64,000 nucleotides of DNA from Ottelia alismoides (Eukaryota; Streptophyta; Magnoliopsida; Alismatales; Hydrocharitaceae). The translations under genes were made by a program, and so were the position numbers. Each line of letters opens with the position of its first letter. Position 1 is the first letter of the stretch. Positions 46,667-59,212 of this stretch are shown here, piece after piece. The stretch lies in assembly GCA_037367405.1 (NCBI GenBank), contig JAZKJV010000085.1, positions 744,001 to 808,000 on the forward strand, in the 5' to 3' direction. A model generated the notes under the pieces. That model saw only the letters and a program-made list of their open reading frames with translations, was not told the origin of the DNA and ran no database searches.

Positions 46667-47770
46667 CCCTCTTGTACTTGGCTTTACTAGTCCCTAGAAA
46701 ACACTTATGCCTATAAATGGAAAAAGAAAATAAAGAAAAGAAACCAATTGGTTTGATTTTAACTCTCAAACATGCCTCCATAAAATCAAAGTTTGGAGCT
46801 CGCTCGGACTTTTAAAATGTAGGTTTTGTCAGAACCTTATTGGGAATCAAACTTGAAACACAACATCCTCTAAGACCCACGAAACTCTTCCCTAGTCTCC
46901 TCAATTGCCAGGTCTGAACAAGTTGATGTCATACGCAATCCCTTATGACTATGATTCTACCTTGTACAGTGTTAGTGATACGTCGCACCTCTCAGATGAA
47001 GCGGTAAAAGACAGTCTTCTCCAACATGGTGACTCTAATTCCCCAATCAAGCAACTCTTTCCTCAAGTGGCGGGGAATTCCCTTCTAAGTTCAAACACAA
47101 CCGGATCAATAAGAGGAGGTGGAGAGGAGAATGGATGGTATCCAATGTTGCTACCGATCCTAGGATGCTTGACCAGTGTAGCCAAATCATTCGACTGCAA
47201 GCTCGAACGTATCTTTGACTTTGAACTTCAAGCTTGCTTATTGAATATATGTACATACATACTCCGATGAGAATTGATTTTTCTTTGATTTTTTCCCATC
47301 TATTTTTTTGAGTTTTTTATATTTCATCATTTACAGAAGGATTTTTTCCTCTTGAGCAAGCAGACTTTCCCTCTCTTGAAGCATTATTGCACACATGACA
47401 TTCTATCTTTAGAACTCTTCACTACTTGATCGGGTTGGGGCACAATGGCCACAGAATCGTGACTTTATATATTTCCATTCACTTGTGTCTCATGCTGGAA
47501 AATCCAACCCTATACCACTTCAACTGAGTTGAGCAAGGTGTAAGGTGCATGTGTGCAAGTTAGGCACTGTCGACAAGAGTCATGTGTGTGCTTTGAAATA
47601 TTCTACTTAGGCAGTGAAGACAACTGAACCTAGTCTTGTGGTCTTGAAGAGTTAAGTCTAGTATATCTGAAGCATCTCAATTCCAGTTCCTATAAGGTTC
47701 CTGTGATTAAGTGGATTAAGGTCCAACCAAGCTCCAATCTTCGAATTTTATTTCGAATACTTCAATTATC
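46667..47770 (-). mobile_element. 3' interior of the minus-strand A element
   Basis: The reverse complement shares 'ttggctacactg.tcaagc' (47160-47190), and 'gg(a/c)c.taatccacttaat' near 47705-47730, with the plus-strand interior at 50390-51161. No polyprotein domain is visible. A 121-codon plus frame (46905-47270) is antisense to this and I do not credit it. Confidence 0.65.
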
Positions 47771-50300
47771 ACATCAATCCAAAAAATTCAAATGTTATGT
47801 ACAATGCAAGGAAAACATTTTTGTGATGTAATTGTCTGGTTTTAACTTTTATAGATTTTTGGAAAAAGTTTACCAATTTTTTATGCAGGTTTTTAAAATG
47901 TTTTGCAAATATTTTTAGAGTTTTGAATCTTGTAAATTTTTAGGATTTTTTTTAAAATAAAAATAGTAAGTAAAGATTTATGTGTAGATATTTATACATG
48001 AGTGCCTATTGTTATTTACATGAATTGGGTTTAAGAATGTGTGAGTTGAACGTTAGTTGTTTTTACATGTTTGTATATACAAGATCTTTACACTTTGTAA
48101 GAATTTTTATTTGAGCTGTTATTTCCCAAGGTACTCAAAATTTGAAATAATTTTTCAAACATTTTGAAAACTTGTTTTTGCGAATAATTTGATAAACATT
48201 TTTACAAATATTTACAAATCTTGAAAATCATTTGCAAATATTTTCGAAACAATCTGTATAGATTTTCCAAAGATTTTTCAACCATTTTTCATATCATTTG
48301 CAAACAGATTTTCAAAAAAATTATTTGAACATAAAAAGCAATTTTTTCAAACAATTATTTTTACAAAGGTTTGAAAAATTTTACAAAAAGCTTTCCAAAC
48401 GATTTTCAAATGATTTTTCAAATATTTTCCAACTATTTTTAAATCATTTTACAAAATATTTTTAATCTAATTTATTGGTCGGAATATACAAAGAATTTAA
48501 AGAATTTATACTAATGGTTTATTCTTTATTGTTAATTAATCATGTTTTAGCCATATTATTAAAAAATACGAAATTATATGTTATGGCTAAATTATATACA
48601 ATGTATATACGACCCCCCTATACTTATCTTGAGATATGTCCTCATAGACCAGGAATAAAAGAAGAAGACATAACTCGTACTGAGTATAAAAGAGCCTATA
48701 CTATTTATTATTTTATTTATTTAAATTAATGATTACTTATTTATTTTTATTGTATTTTATACAATGTATACCCCTCTATGTCTTCTTCCCCATTTTGTCT
48801 TTTCTTCTTCTTCCCTCTATCTACCACGTGTCATGCTACGATCGGTCGACAAGGAGGATTGACCATTCAACCTTCTTCTTCCTCTCCTCCTCCTCCTCCT
48901 TTCCTCCTTCTTCCTCCTCTTATCCTCTTTTCTCCTCCATCTTCTTCCACCACTCAATGCCCTAACGACCTCAGTCGTTAGGTTGTTCATCCGCCACCAT
49001 CGTCGATCATTCTATAAGAGCACACCACCTCCTACTCCTCTTCTCCACCCATCATTTCTTCCATTTCTTCTCCAGTGAGCTCCAGAGCGAAAAGAGGAGT
49101 AACAATCCTCAATTCCCTATTGCAGCAAGGAGGAGAAGAGTAGTTCCAGTATTATCTCCATCGGTGTTGAGGTTCTCCACCACTGGGATCCATCCTTTGT
49201 CCTACCACATGTCAAGGCAACGAACCTCTAGATCCCGTGTTCCAGATCCACAAGCAACATCATTCACTCCATCGTAGCTTCAACCACTCCTCTGTCCAAG
49301 TTAGGTTTTCTTCCTCCTTTTCCTTTCTCTTCTTTGGTTTATTTATATTCTCCTTTTGATATCTCTACTCTACTATTGATTCTCTTTACCTCTTTAATTT
49401 TGACTTGAACATCATCCTAGTATGCCTTGTATAATTCCCTCCTGATTGATTCTCTTCTCCATTCCTCTTCCCATCATCTGGTCAACTCAGATTTGAGTAG
49501 AATATGAGATTTATGATCCTATTCCTTCACTTCTCAAACAATCATCATGCGTCCCCTTTGTGTACTAAACATTTGACCAAGGTTTGCATCCTCGAGCTTA
49601 TCATACTCAATTGCAAGTGCTTGACCAGGAGCTTTATCATATGATCGGTATTTGAACACTTTGAGTTGATCAGGAGGTGAAGCATCAGGAGACTAACACC
49701 TTCGATCACGGTATCGAGGAGTGCAAACGATAATCTCCATCTACATAACCACCTTTTAGGGTTGAAAACTATGATATACCATCACCGGAGCACCTGTAGA
49801 GCAAACCACTCCATCGGAGGATGAGAAATCGTCATTAGTTGTCATTTAGATATACAACACATTCTCTTGTATTTGAGGAGTATCTAGAGCAAAACACCAC
49901 ATCTGAGCAAGTACATACAGTAACATGAAGCACCGATAACTAGAGACACAATTGAAGCATCATTGAGCATCTGACATACAATCCGTGACGAAGTTTCGAT
50001 ATTCACCATCTCTCTTTCGCCCTAGACCACCTAGTTTTGCTCTAATCATTTCTTAGACTAACCAGAGCCTAAGTATGTGGGGCAACAAAATTTTACCCCA
50101 TTCCTTTCTTCTTTTGTACCCCTTTCTACATAAAGCATACAAAAGTGTAGGAGAGGTGAGTTTCATTTGTGCATACTTTGTATTGCATTGTACCGTATTG
50201 TATTGTACTCTCTATATATAATACTTACTTTATGTGGGTATATTGGGTAATTCTTGTAAAACTTGTAAAACTCTTATAAAATAAAAAAAGGAAAAAATAA
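47771..50300 (+). mobile_element. LTR-like region, related architecture, boundaries unclear
   Basis: An AT-rich part rich in 'aaacattttt' and 'caaatattt' words is followed by CCACGTGTCAT (48827) and TTGACC (48863), a TCC-rich tract (48880-48960), TATAAGAG (49013) and about 1 kb of GC-richer sequence, then AT-rich text with 'gtattgcattgta' (50187-50205). This is the same sequence of compartments as the A and B LTRs, so I take it as a third, diverged LTR. I could not find a TGATGAA start. Confidence 0.4.
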
Positions 50301-51161
50301 TATATATAATAAATACTATGAAAAATGAAAAATAATCTAAATTTCATAAAAAAATGCATCTCGTGCATCTTCACTTCATTTAACACTTCACACATATGCA
50401 GTGATGAAATATCATTGGATTCTGAATCGAATTATGAGTAGAAATCGAGAATGGTCTTGACTTGGCCCTAATCCACTTAATTTTTGGAGGAATTTCACTG
50501 AGAAGTAGGATTTTAGAATCTTCAGGTCCCTGATTTAAATCTCTGAGTATCGCATGACCGTGTTCTGACTTTGACTCTTAGTGTCTAAGATGATTATCTC
50601 ATTCCAAGCACGACGCTTGAATGGAGAGTTAATTTAGATCCTATCATTACACACTTATCTCAACTTAAAAGGGGTGTTGGAAGACTGTGTAGCATCTTTT
50701 ATAGGTAGCATGGACATCTAAAGATCGGAGTATATGTTGAAATAAAGTTTTGGATGAGGAATAATATGCTATTACTTAGTCGTTCAGTCGAGGTAGGGGC
50801 CAATGCAACCATCTCACATCGCTATTCACTTTCGTACCCCCTCCCCCCAATGTGTACCTTGAATAAATGGGCAAAAAAATTAAAAAAAAAACAAAATAAA
50901 TGCAGAGTAAAAAGTTCACATCTCAATTTCTTGACCACAATGGTCCAACGCATGCATAGCGAAGACTTGGCTACACTGATCAAGCTTCAAATAGGATACT
51001 TAGTGACAATGGATATGCTTAAAATTCTTCCCTCTATCTCCTTTTTAATGGTACTAGCAATCCTTGAACTAGAAGGAAATACTTGACTCTTTGAGGATGA
51101 GTTACGGGAAGAGAGGATTGCATGGTAGTTCGACATTTCGAATGGGAAGTGCTAACACTAT
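50301..51161 (+). mobile_element. 3' interior of the plus-strand A element
   Basis: Ends at the A LTR start (51162). Homologous to the inverted segment 46667-47770 (ttggctacactgatcaagc at 50969). Short frames only. 'ctctttgaggatgagttacggg' at 51090 and following purines resemble an end-of-interior purine region. Confidence 0.6.
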
Positions 51162-54100
51162 TGATGAATCCACATTTCATCATCTTTATTCCTTCATTTT
51201 GGCCTCAAAAACCTTGGCAAATACATGTAAATACCATTAATTCCCGCATCCTAGCATTCATGCATGTGCATGTAAATAATGTATAAAATATTGTTTTTAA
51301 AGCCAAAATAATAGAATAAAGAAAAGAAAAGAAAAATAATAAAATATTTTAAATATTTTATGACCCGAAACCCCCGAGACCTAGGCATCTTGATGAATAG
51401 GTCGATAAGGAATAAAGTAGGGGGAGATAAGGGCCAGAATACAATAAAAATACCTACTAATTTTATTCATTCTTTAGTCATTTTGGGACCTATTTTTTGT
51501 TTCACTTTTTATATCTCAAATAAAGAAACTTTGTCATGAAAAATGTAGATAATTAAATATAGAAAAAAACAAAATTGATTTCACTAAAAAATAATATACA
51601 GATAAAAAATTATGATCTCAATAAAATTCCAGAATCTCAACTTCCCAGACCCGTATCTCACAAACAAAAACTCGAAATGCATCAAAGTCACCTTTAATTG
51701 TATATAATTTTAAATAAGCTATTTAATGATAGTGGTTTCGCATTTTGCGGAGCTACGGTTTGAAAGTTGAGTTTTGGACCCCTATTGTATACTCGTACAG
51801 ATTGAAATATTCATTTTATTCATTATTTTCATAACTTTATATTTTTATAATTTTATAAATATTACTTATAATAATTGTGTATATTAAAATCAGAATAAAA
51901 ACTCAAACAAAACAAGAAAAAAATAATAGTAATAAAATACTTGTATAAACAGCATACCTAGGTATAATACCTATACATATACCTATAAAACTACTATTTA
52001 TATTTTATTAAGTGTACAAAATACATCAGAAAAAACAAATAAAAAATATTTAAGTGTATAAAAATATTCTATAAATTTTTAAAATAATAAACAAAAAATA
52101 AATAAAGTAAATACACAAAATAAAAAATAAAATAATAAAATATATAGATATATATATATATACCTATATAGGGCATAAAAGGTAACTTGTAATTATATAC
52201 CTCATAAAAATAAATAAAAATCACCATAATATTCTTTATAAAATAAGAAACATTTTTTATTTTATAATCTGAAATCAATAAATTCATTTACTATTTTATT
52301 TCGAATTTACAAATAATTTTCGCGTGGAATTTCCTGGTTGGTCCATGTGGACCAACCAGGAGCGGTCAAGTGTTGACCTAGGTCAACTCCCTGACCGAGG
52401 CCTGCCAGGCCTGACACTTGCGATTTTTGCCCCGTTTCGAGAAATTTTGGAGCCTCATCCTTCCATCCTCTGGCCTCGATTCCTTCTTGAAAATCTTTCC
52501 CTGATCTTCCCTCAACCACGCCATGCCTGCAGATCACGCAAAATCTCCATCATTTGCATGTGGCCCTCGCTTGAAGAAGACGCCACCATCTTGTACATAA
52601 TCGACCCGCCATCTTCGAGCTCCGGTTTGAACCCTTCCTGGCCACCAATCCTCCTCCCTGTTGTGCTCTTCATGTTGCTGGAGGTGACAGCTCCTCAACC
52701 GAACCCTCAGGCGAGTCGAGGAAGCCTCGAATCGGCTCCACCATCTCCGCCGACCTCCGGCGTTGAGGTTCCCCTCCTATGGTTCCGGCCATTGAGGTAT
52801 ACCCCTTATTCCCTTCCTTCTACCTTCATTCACTTCCCTTTAGTCGTAGGAGTAGGTTAGCACCTTTAGATCCCCTCACCGATCGCTCTTTCGTCGTCCA
52901 TCGATCATCGCCGGAGCGCACCTCCCGTTGTATCCCCTTCACCATTTTTTTGCAGGTCAAACCACCATCAAAGCGACTGGAGCTCATTTTGCGTGGTTCG
53001 TCGGAGCTATCTGGAGCTCCAAGCTCTGCCCCCCTCTCACCAGCGCCACAACGCTCCTCCGACGAATTCGAGACCTCCAGCACATAGCCTGACCTTCCAA
53101 GAGCAAGCCCGACCATTCTTCACGCCTCCAAATCACCGGAGACCCGAGATCGAGCTTGGGGAAGTTCGCCTCGCTGGCGTTCTTCGTTGTTATTCCCCTT
53201 GGCTTCTCTTCCGTTCGATCGGGCCGCGCCTCCAGTTATGATCTCTGCCGTTGGATCGCATCGCGCCACCACCTTCGATCTCCTCGCCTGATCTGATCCC
53301 AACCGAACGTCGTCGAACCATCATCGGTCGTCCCTAAGCTGCCACGTTGATAAGTGACGACGCCAGCACCGTTCGATTTCGCTGCCGTGGGTATTTTGCA
53401 CTCTACACCCCGACCCTTTTGTATATTTTTTTAGTCCATAAACTTTCAGGCGTAGTTTAAATATTTCAGTAATATTTGCACTTAAGCCCCCGTACTTTCA
53501 TTATTTGCATCTAGGTCCAGTCCACGTCACCTCGCGTGACCCGTGCACGTGGGGTGGTGGACATTTTGCAAGGACCCCCCTGAGGTTTTTTGATTTCATT
53601 TCAGCCCATGAATTTTGCATTTACGTTGTAATATTTTGGTAGAATTGCATATGAGCCCCTGGAACTGTGTAATATTGCACAAATATCCCCGCTAGGTCAC
53701 GTGCCTAGTGTGCGTGAGTTTGGACATTTTGCAGCAAACCCCCTCCGGGTTTGGGTATTTATTTTTAGTCCAGAAAATTGTGTTTAACGTTATATGTTTT
53801 GGGAAAATTGCAAGTAGGCCCTTGGACTTCTGTGTATTTACATCTATGCCCTTGTTAGTGTTGTGTTTTTGCTTGGATGTTTGCATTTATTTCATGCATC
53901 ATTTTAACTCAAAAAATTATCAAAAAAATATCATAGGCTCCTATTGCGTTGTATTTTAACGTCATATTTTTAGTTTGCATTTTTATTGCATGTTCATATT
54001 TATTAAAAATAAAAAAAACAAGCCTTTTTGTCACTTTTGCATTAGAAAATACATAAAAATTATACAAAACCTTTGAAAAATTCCAAAAACAAAAAATATT

Positions 54101-54921
54101 TTGTGTTTTTGCATATCTTTTAGCCCCAGACCAAAAATCACTAAAAATTACAAAAGAAAACTCCTAAAAATTATAAAACCCCAAAAAACTTCCTAAAAAT
54201 CTTAAACAAAAATTCCAAAAATACAATTTCAATTTCTGAATTTTCCTTATTATGTTATATTTATTTTAAAATAATTTAAGGAAATTTGGACACTATTTAA
54301 TATTTTTCATCCTCGTTTTAATTTCGGCCAGCCATTTATTTCATTGTTTCTAGTATTTTTACCTTTAAAAATACCAAAAAAATTAGGAAAAATATAGAAA
54401 ATTCACAAAAACATTGGAAAAATATAAAATTCACAAAAATACTTTATTTTCTGTATTTTTACTATTTTCCCCCATTTTGATTCCTCTCTTATCTCTCTTT
54501 ATTATATATTCTATATAGTTTTATATGTTCGTTAAAAGAAAAAGAAAAGACAAAAATATAAAATATAAAAAGAAAATATAAAGTCAGTAAAAGGAAATCA
54601 AAATACAAAAATACAAAATCAAAAAAATTAAATAAAAAATATATAAAATTAAAAAACCCACCAAAGCATAGTACTTACAGGCATTTAATCACTTTCATAT
54701 TTTGAGCATTATTGCCTTATTCTCCCTGTTTGCTCTTTGTGTTCGACACTCTACATACTTGCACTATACACATATTTTGTAGAGTTATAATAAAATTTAA
54801 CTCCAGACTTTGATTTCCGTTGTTTGATATTATTCGTGGATTAATAGTTGATTTAATCGGGATTCGCCGAGGGTCGCCACAGCGACTTTGTCTCCGCCTT
54901 GTGTGAGACATTTAGACCCTC
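51162..54921 (+). mobile_element. Family A LTR, plus strand (about 3.8 kb)
   Basis: Starts TGATGAATCCACATTTCATCA. It closely matches the LTR at 62118 over 'cccccgagacctaggcatc', 'cttgatgaataggtcga', 'agtagggggagataagggcc', the palindrome block, 'tcgcttgaagaagacgccac' and 'ctggaggtgacagctcc'. It continues through a GC-rich stretch (52600-53400), an AT-rich tail, and 'ttcgacactctacatac', then 'gagggtcgccacagcgac'. The end is near 'ttagaccctc' (54911-54921) by comparison with the minus copy. No target duplication found. Confidence 0.82.
52333..52387. promoter_or_regulatory. G-box palindrome plus inverted W-box pair in LTR A
   Basis: 52333-52360 has 13 bp perfect arms (CCTGGTTGGTCCA and its complement) around TG. 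52372-52387 is the perfect palindrome GTTGACCTAGGTCAAC with two inverted TTGACC cores (W-box, the WRKY target). Both are kept in the copy at 63271-63327. The position, about 1.2 kb into the LTR and before the GC-rich part, suggests U3 control elements. Confidence 0.6.
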
Positions 54922-55233
54922 GTATCTCGCGGGTAATCAACCATTCATAAATACATAGACGGTTGAGTCAATGTTTATGGAGTATACTTTGGGAGGGGAT
55001 AGATCTAAGATGACTTCTGAGCTGAACCTTTACAATAACTTGTATAACTTGGAGGATGCTAATTTTCAAGTCCTAATTCTCACGGGAGAAAAATTACGCA
55101 ATACTACCAATCGAAAGTTCGGGTTGGACTCCATTTTCACTTTATGTTCATGATCGTGGTGTGGAACCCAGTCTCGTTTCACCACTTCATGCTTTAGTTA
55201 CTTAGGTACGAGCAAGGTTTAAGTATAGGGGGT
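54922..55233 (+). mobile_element. 3' end of a family B interior with polypurine tract
   Basis: AAGTATAGGGGGT (55221-55233) immediately precedes the TGATGAATC start of an LTR, as the plus-strand primer site should. The rest has a 60-codon frame of no known type. It is separated from its 5' part by the A LTR to the left. Confidence 0.7.
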
Positions 55234-58200
55234 TGATGAATCTGTGATTCATCACTCTAGTTAGCTGAAAATAGAGTTTCGTCATGGGTAATTAGGTCCA
55301 TTCATGTGGTTGTAACTCATAATGAATACTCATGCTCTTAAAATAATTTGCATAATTAACATTTCATATTCATTTGTTAATATTTACCTAACTTCAATCA
55401 TTTCAAATTATTTCACACTAAGTCCAATTAACATGAAACTAATTTTATTGTGTATATATCACTAGCACTAATTAATGAAAAACCTTATAAAATACTAGCT
55501 TGTATATATTTGAAATAAACCCAAACCCTAATTTTGGGACAAGAAGTGGTAAAAGCTTATATCTTTCACATACAATGTCAAATTTCACTCTACTCACTTT
55601 TTGAATCAATATACACTCAATTATGTACAAAATTAATACAAAATTCAAACAAATTGGAGTTCATTTGTGAACTTTTGATTTGGGGTCAAATTGTGTACTA
55701 TACATATTCACTGATTTTTAAACTTATTATTTCATGTCCATTTTTAATTCTTGTGATTTATTTCTTTTCATTCCTTTATTCATCTCATTTTATAACTAAT
55801 TACATAAAATAAAAAATCTAAAAATATTAGAAAAGCTGTAAAAAAGGAAGATCCTGACTTGAGCACATTGACTTATTCATCTGCAAATAATTCACAACAC
55901 TAATTTAGTTTGACCTTTTCTTTACTCAAAAAAATGAAAAATTTGTATTTGTGTCCATTACATTATTCTACATCATGTTTTATTTTTGCATGCATTTACT
56001 GTCCACAGAAAACCAAATAAAAAATACAAAACTAAAAAATTGTCATTTTATAAACATAAAATATAATCTATAAATTCATATCTTGCACATATGATTCCTT
56101 TTTAATCCTTCATGAACATTGTAGAATGCATTTAGACAAATATTTTTCATTTTGGGTATTTTTACATTTGAGATCATTTGCTATTTTAATTTATTTTTCA
56201 TTTATTTTGTGCATTGGTCAACAAGTCAACATGCCACGTATCAGTCTCCCATTAATCCACATCAACTCACAATTAAACTTGTCCCTTACTTATGTAAATC
56301 CCTTTTGTCCCCTAGCACCTCTAATATGGGCCATTGGGTCAATCACAATCCAATATCCATCCTCTCACATGCCTCTTCTCAGCACCCTCACATGCTTCGC
56401 ACGTGACCTCCTCCCAACCGCTGGATCTCACAAGGTCCAACAACTCCCCCTTCTCCTATTACCTCTGACAAACACCGCCCTCACTCTTCCTCGGCTGCCT
56501 TATCTCCTTCCAATGGCCACTCCCAATTTCTTATCCCCTGCAGGTCATAACCACCCAAACCTTATCTCCTCCAACCACCATCTCATGCAACCAAATCCTA
56601 TACCCAACTCTATCCCATATCTAGAACTATTAACCGATGCCCAATGACTGAAGACACAATGATCCCTATCCCCTTCTTGATTCCCAATCGAATTGAAACC
56701 GACCACCTTACCCTCAACGATCAGACCCCAATAATCGAACCTTACCACCTTTATCATCTCTCCTCTTCATTAAAAATACCCCCATCCCTCTCCGATTGTT
56801 TTTTATTCGATGGCTCATCATCCACCCCTAAACGAGAGAATAGATAGCGAGATTGGACAAAAATCATGAGGACGTCACAATTTCTACTACTGTGCGAGGA
56901 CCTCTGACCACGAGGAACTTGTGCCCGTGCTGCTTCTCCGAAGATCAAGCATCAAAGCTTTAAAGGTCTCTGCCACATTTTGTAAGTAACAATCGACGTT
57001 GAGGACCATCACCTCCTCTAATTACGAAAATTTGTGGTCGAAGATCCGCTCCCTTCCCTTACATGACCCGAGGAACACCTCAGTCCACCATATTTTCTTC
57101 TCTATGTTTTCACATCCAAGACAAGGCTCCAATCTCGAGCATCACTCCCTTATTGTAGTAATACACCTAGAGTCGAAGCTTTTCGATCACCCTCAATGGA
57201 GAACCATCAGTGGAATGAATACACCTTGGTAGTGTGTCGACCAATCGAAGAAGGAGGAAGAAAACTCCGTAGTGCTATAGTTGACACTCAATCAAGCATC
57301 AAGCCTCGACCTAAACCGTTGGAGATACGACCCTTTACCTTCTTCTGATCCTATTACATAAGGGGTCATTGACAAAAGACACACGACATGAGAATAACCA
57401 CTAATCGAGACCCCCAGAGCGCCATCTGAACCGCTAAGCCAGGCACGCGACCCGGTACTTCTACGATCACACCCGTGATACTTCCTAGAAGTTGCGTAGA
57501 AGTCCATCACGTGAAGCACGTGCTCGTGGTAAAATTATATATCATCCCCCTCACTTAATAGAATTGACGCATGTATCTTGTCGAGGGGTAAACTGTAGAG
57601 GATCTCCCGTTAGCTTTCAAAAATTATGAAAGAACCCCTAAAATGTGAATTTTGATATTTATTTATTTAATTATTTTTATTACATTTACACACATGGACT
57701 TTATTTATTTGTATATAGAGCATTTATTATCCAAAATTTGCGTTATTGATGCCATTTTAAAATGGATTCATTCTCTATCATATAGGGCACTTAATTATTG
57801 ATTTTGAGACATTGTGCAAATCAATTAATCAAGGAAGTTATTCAGCCATTCTTTGATCAATTTATTCTCTATTAGTAATTTCTTGCTCAAAAAGTTTGAA
57901 AACGGAGAATTGATTTGGGATTTAATTTAAAATTATCGATCAAATATTTCTGAAATTATTTAAGGTGGGCTCTTGGATTAAAATTGAGAAGATAATTATT
58001 GGCCTGCTTGTTCCATTGCACCATCTATCTTTGCATTTTTCATGTCATATCATTTAAAAAATCATAAAAATATACATTGATTTATTCCATCACATTGTAT
58101 TGCATTATTTTACTGCATAAAAAATTACAAAAATTAATGCATTGTATTACTTTCAATTAATTGGATATTTTATTTTAAAAATCCATAAGAAATTGTAAAA

Positions 58201-58401
58201 TTAAAAATAATCAAGAAATTCATTTCTTTGAAACCTAACTCTTAAATTGTTTTGAAAATCAATTCTAGATCCTTACATTAACTCATTGAGTTCGACCTTG
58301 GGACTTGCCCTAGTAAAACAAATAATGCTACCTCATTGAAATTAATTTCATATTATTTTTTAGTGTGATTTTTGCTGATAAAATTCTACCTGAATACATC
58401 A
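55234..58401 (+). mobile_element. Family B LTR (3' LTR), about 3.2 kb
   Basis: Starts TGATGAATCTGTGATTCATCA after a purine tract. It shares with the LTR at 59213: 'tgtgtatatatcactagc/aac', 'caaaccctaattttgggac/gtttcagg', 'actcactttttgaa', 'cattggtcaa/CACGT' boxes (56212-56242), 'catcacattgtattgcatt' and 'ttcgaccttgggacttgccc'. It ends near 'gaatacatca' where family C sequence begins. A GC-richer exon-like stretch (56230-57540) carries several small frames, taken as LTR leader and not genes. Confidence 0.78.
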
Positions 58402-59212
58402 TAATTCTCACTGACTAAGAAGGGTAGAGATTTAGTATGATGCACACGAATAGAGATTCGGAGGTGTTGGATGAGTTAAGTTAAAGAGTTGAGTAAACGA
58501 GGTTGAGATAACTAAGACCTATGTCACGTGTAGGCACACATCCTATGGATGGAGACATATATATTATTATATGTGTAAGTATGTATATTAGGCAGACCAT
58601 TGAGTTGATGACCTAATCAAGATCTATACAATGGCGAGCCGGCATGCATACAAGGGCATAGAAGTAATACGATCTCTCAAAGTGATCATACAAGTTCGCT
58701 ACTAAACCGGAAGATATGAGCTCGCTCATGAGGTATTGTGATAAACCAAATTCCTATGTTGGTCATCTTATTTTGGAAACAAGACATGATTTGAAGGTAT
58801 GATATATGCTTTTGAAAAGCATATGATCAATACCAACTTCCAATGACCGAATGAGAAATTTAATGATAAAACCCTGAAGACAACAATTCAAATATGATTA
58901 GAACTTCAGGTTGAAACGTACTTTTCCAGTATGCATGGCGCACAAGTAGTTTGAATACTCAAGGGTGATGTGATCTTAATCGATTATATTACCATGACAT
59001 TTCCATTCCCAGTGAGTGATGAAACATGTTTGGATTTTAGTGACTCCACTAAATAGACTAATTATCCAATCATAGTCCAAATGTTGGGCATTAAATTGAA
59101 TATAAATTGCTAGCAATGAGAAGATTGGACATTTTGTCTGACTAGATCATACATCTCTGAGAGATCTTCTAGATCTGGATACGAGATTATATCTCATTAT
59201 CAAAGTCACTAT
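58402..59212 (+). mobile_element. Family C LTR fragment
   Basis: Matches the C LTR at about 15815-16637 in the same orientation: 'tgacctaatcaagatctataca', 'cgagccggcatgcatacaagg', 'gtaatacgatctctcaaag', 'gatatatgcttttgaaaagc' and 'cattcccagtgagtgatga'. The left part is lost at LTR B (58401). The right part is cut at 59213 by another LTR B inserted after 'gtcactata'. Confidence 0.88.

Noticed and set aside
48130..48480. CRISPR-like or satellite array of 'aaatattt/caaac' words
   Set aside because: No fixed repeat length or spacer pattern. It is simple AT-rich drift within a plant LTR-like region.
52324..53241. Plus-strand frames of 82-178 codons in LTR A
   Set aside because: The sister LTR at 62118 does not preserve these frames, and they contain the palindromic regulatory block. 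They are LTR sequence.
56126..56847. 173-codon hydrophobic/Pro-rich frame
   Set aside because: Inside LTR B. No domain, and not conserved in the 59213 copy.
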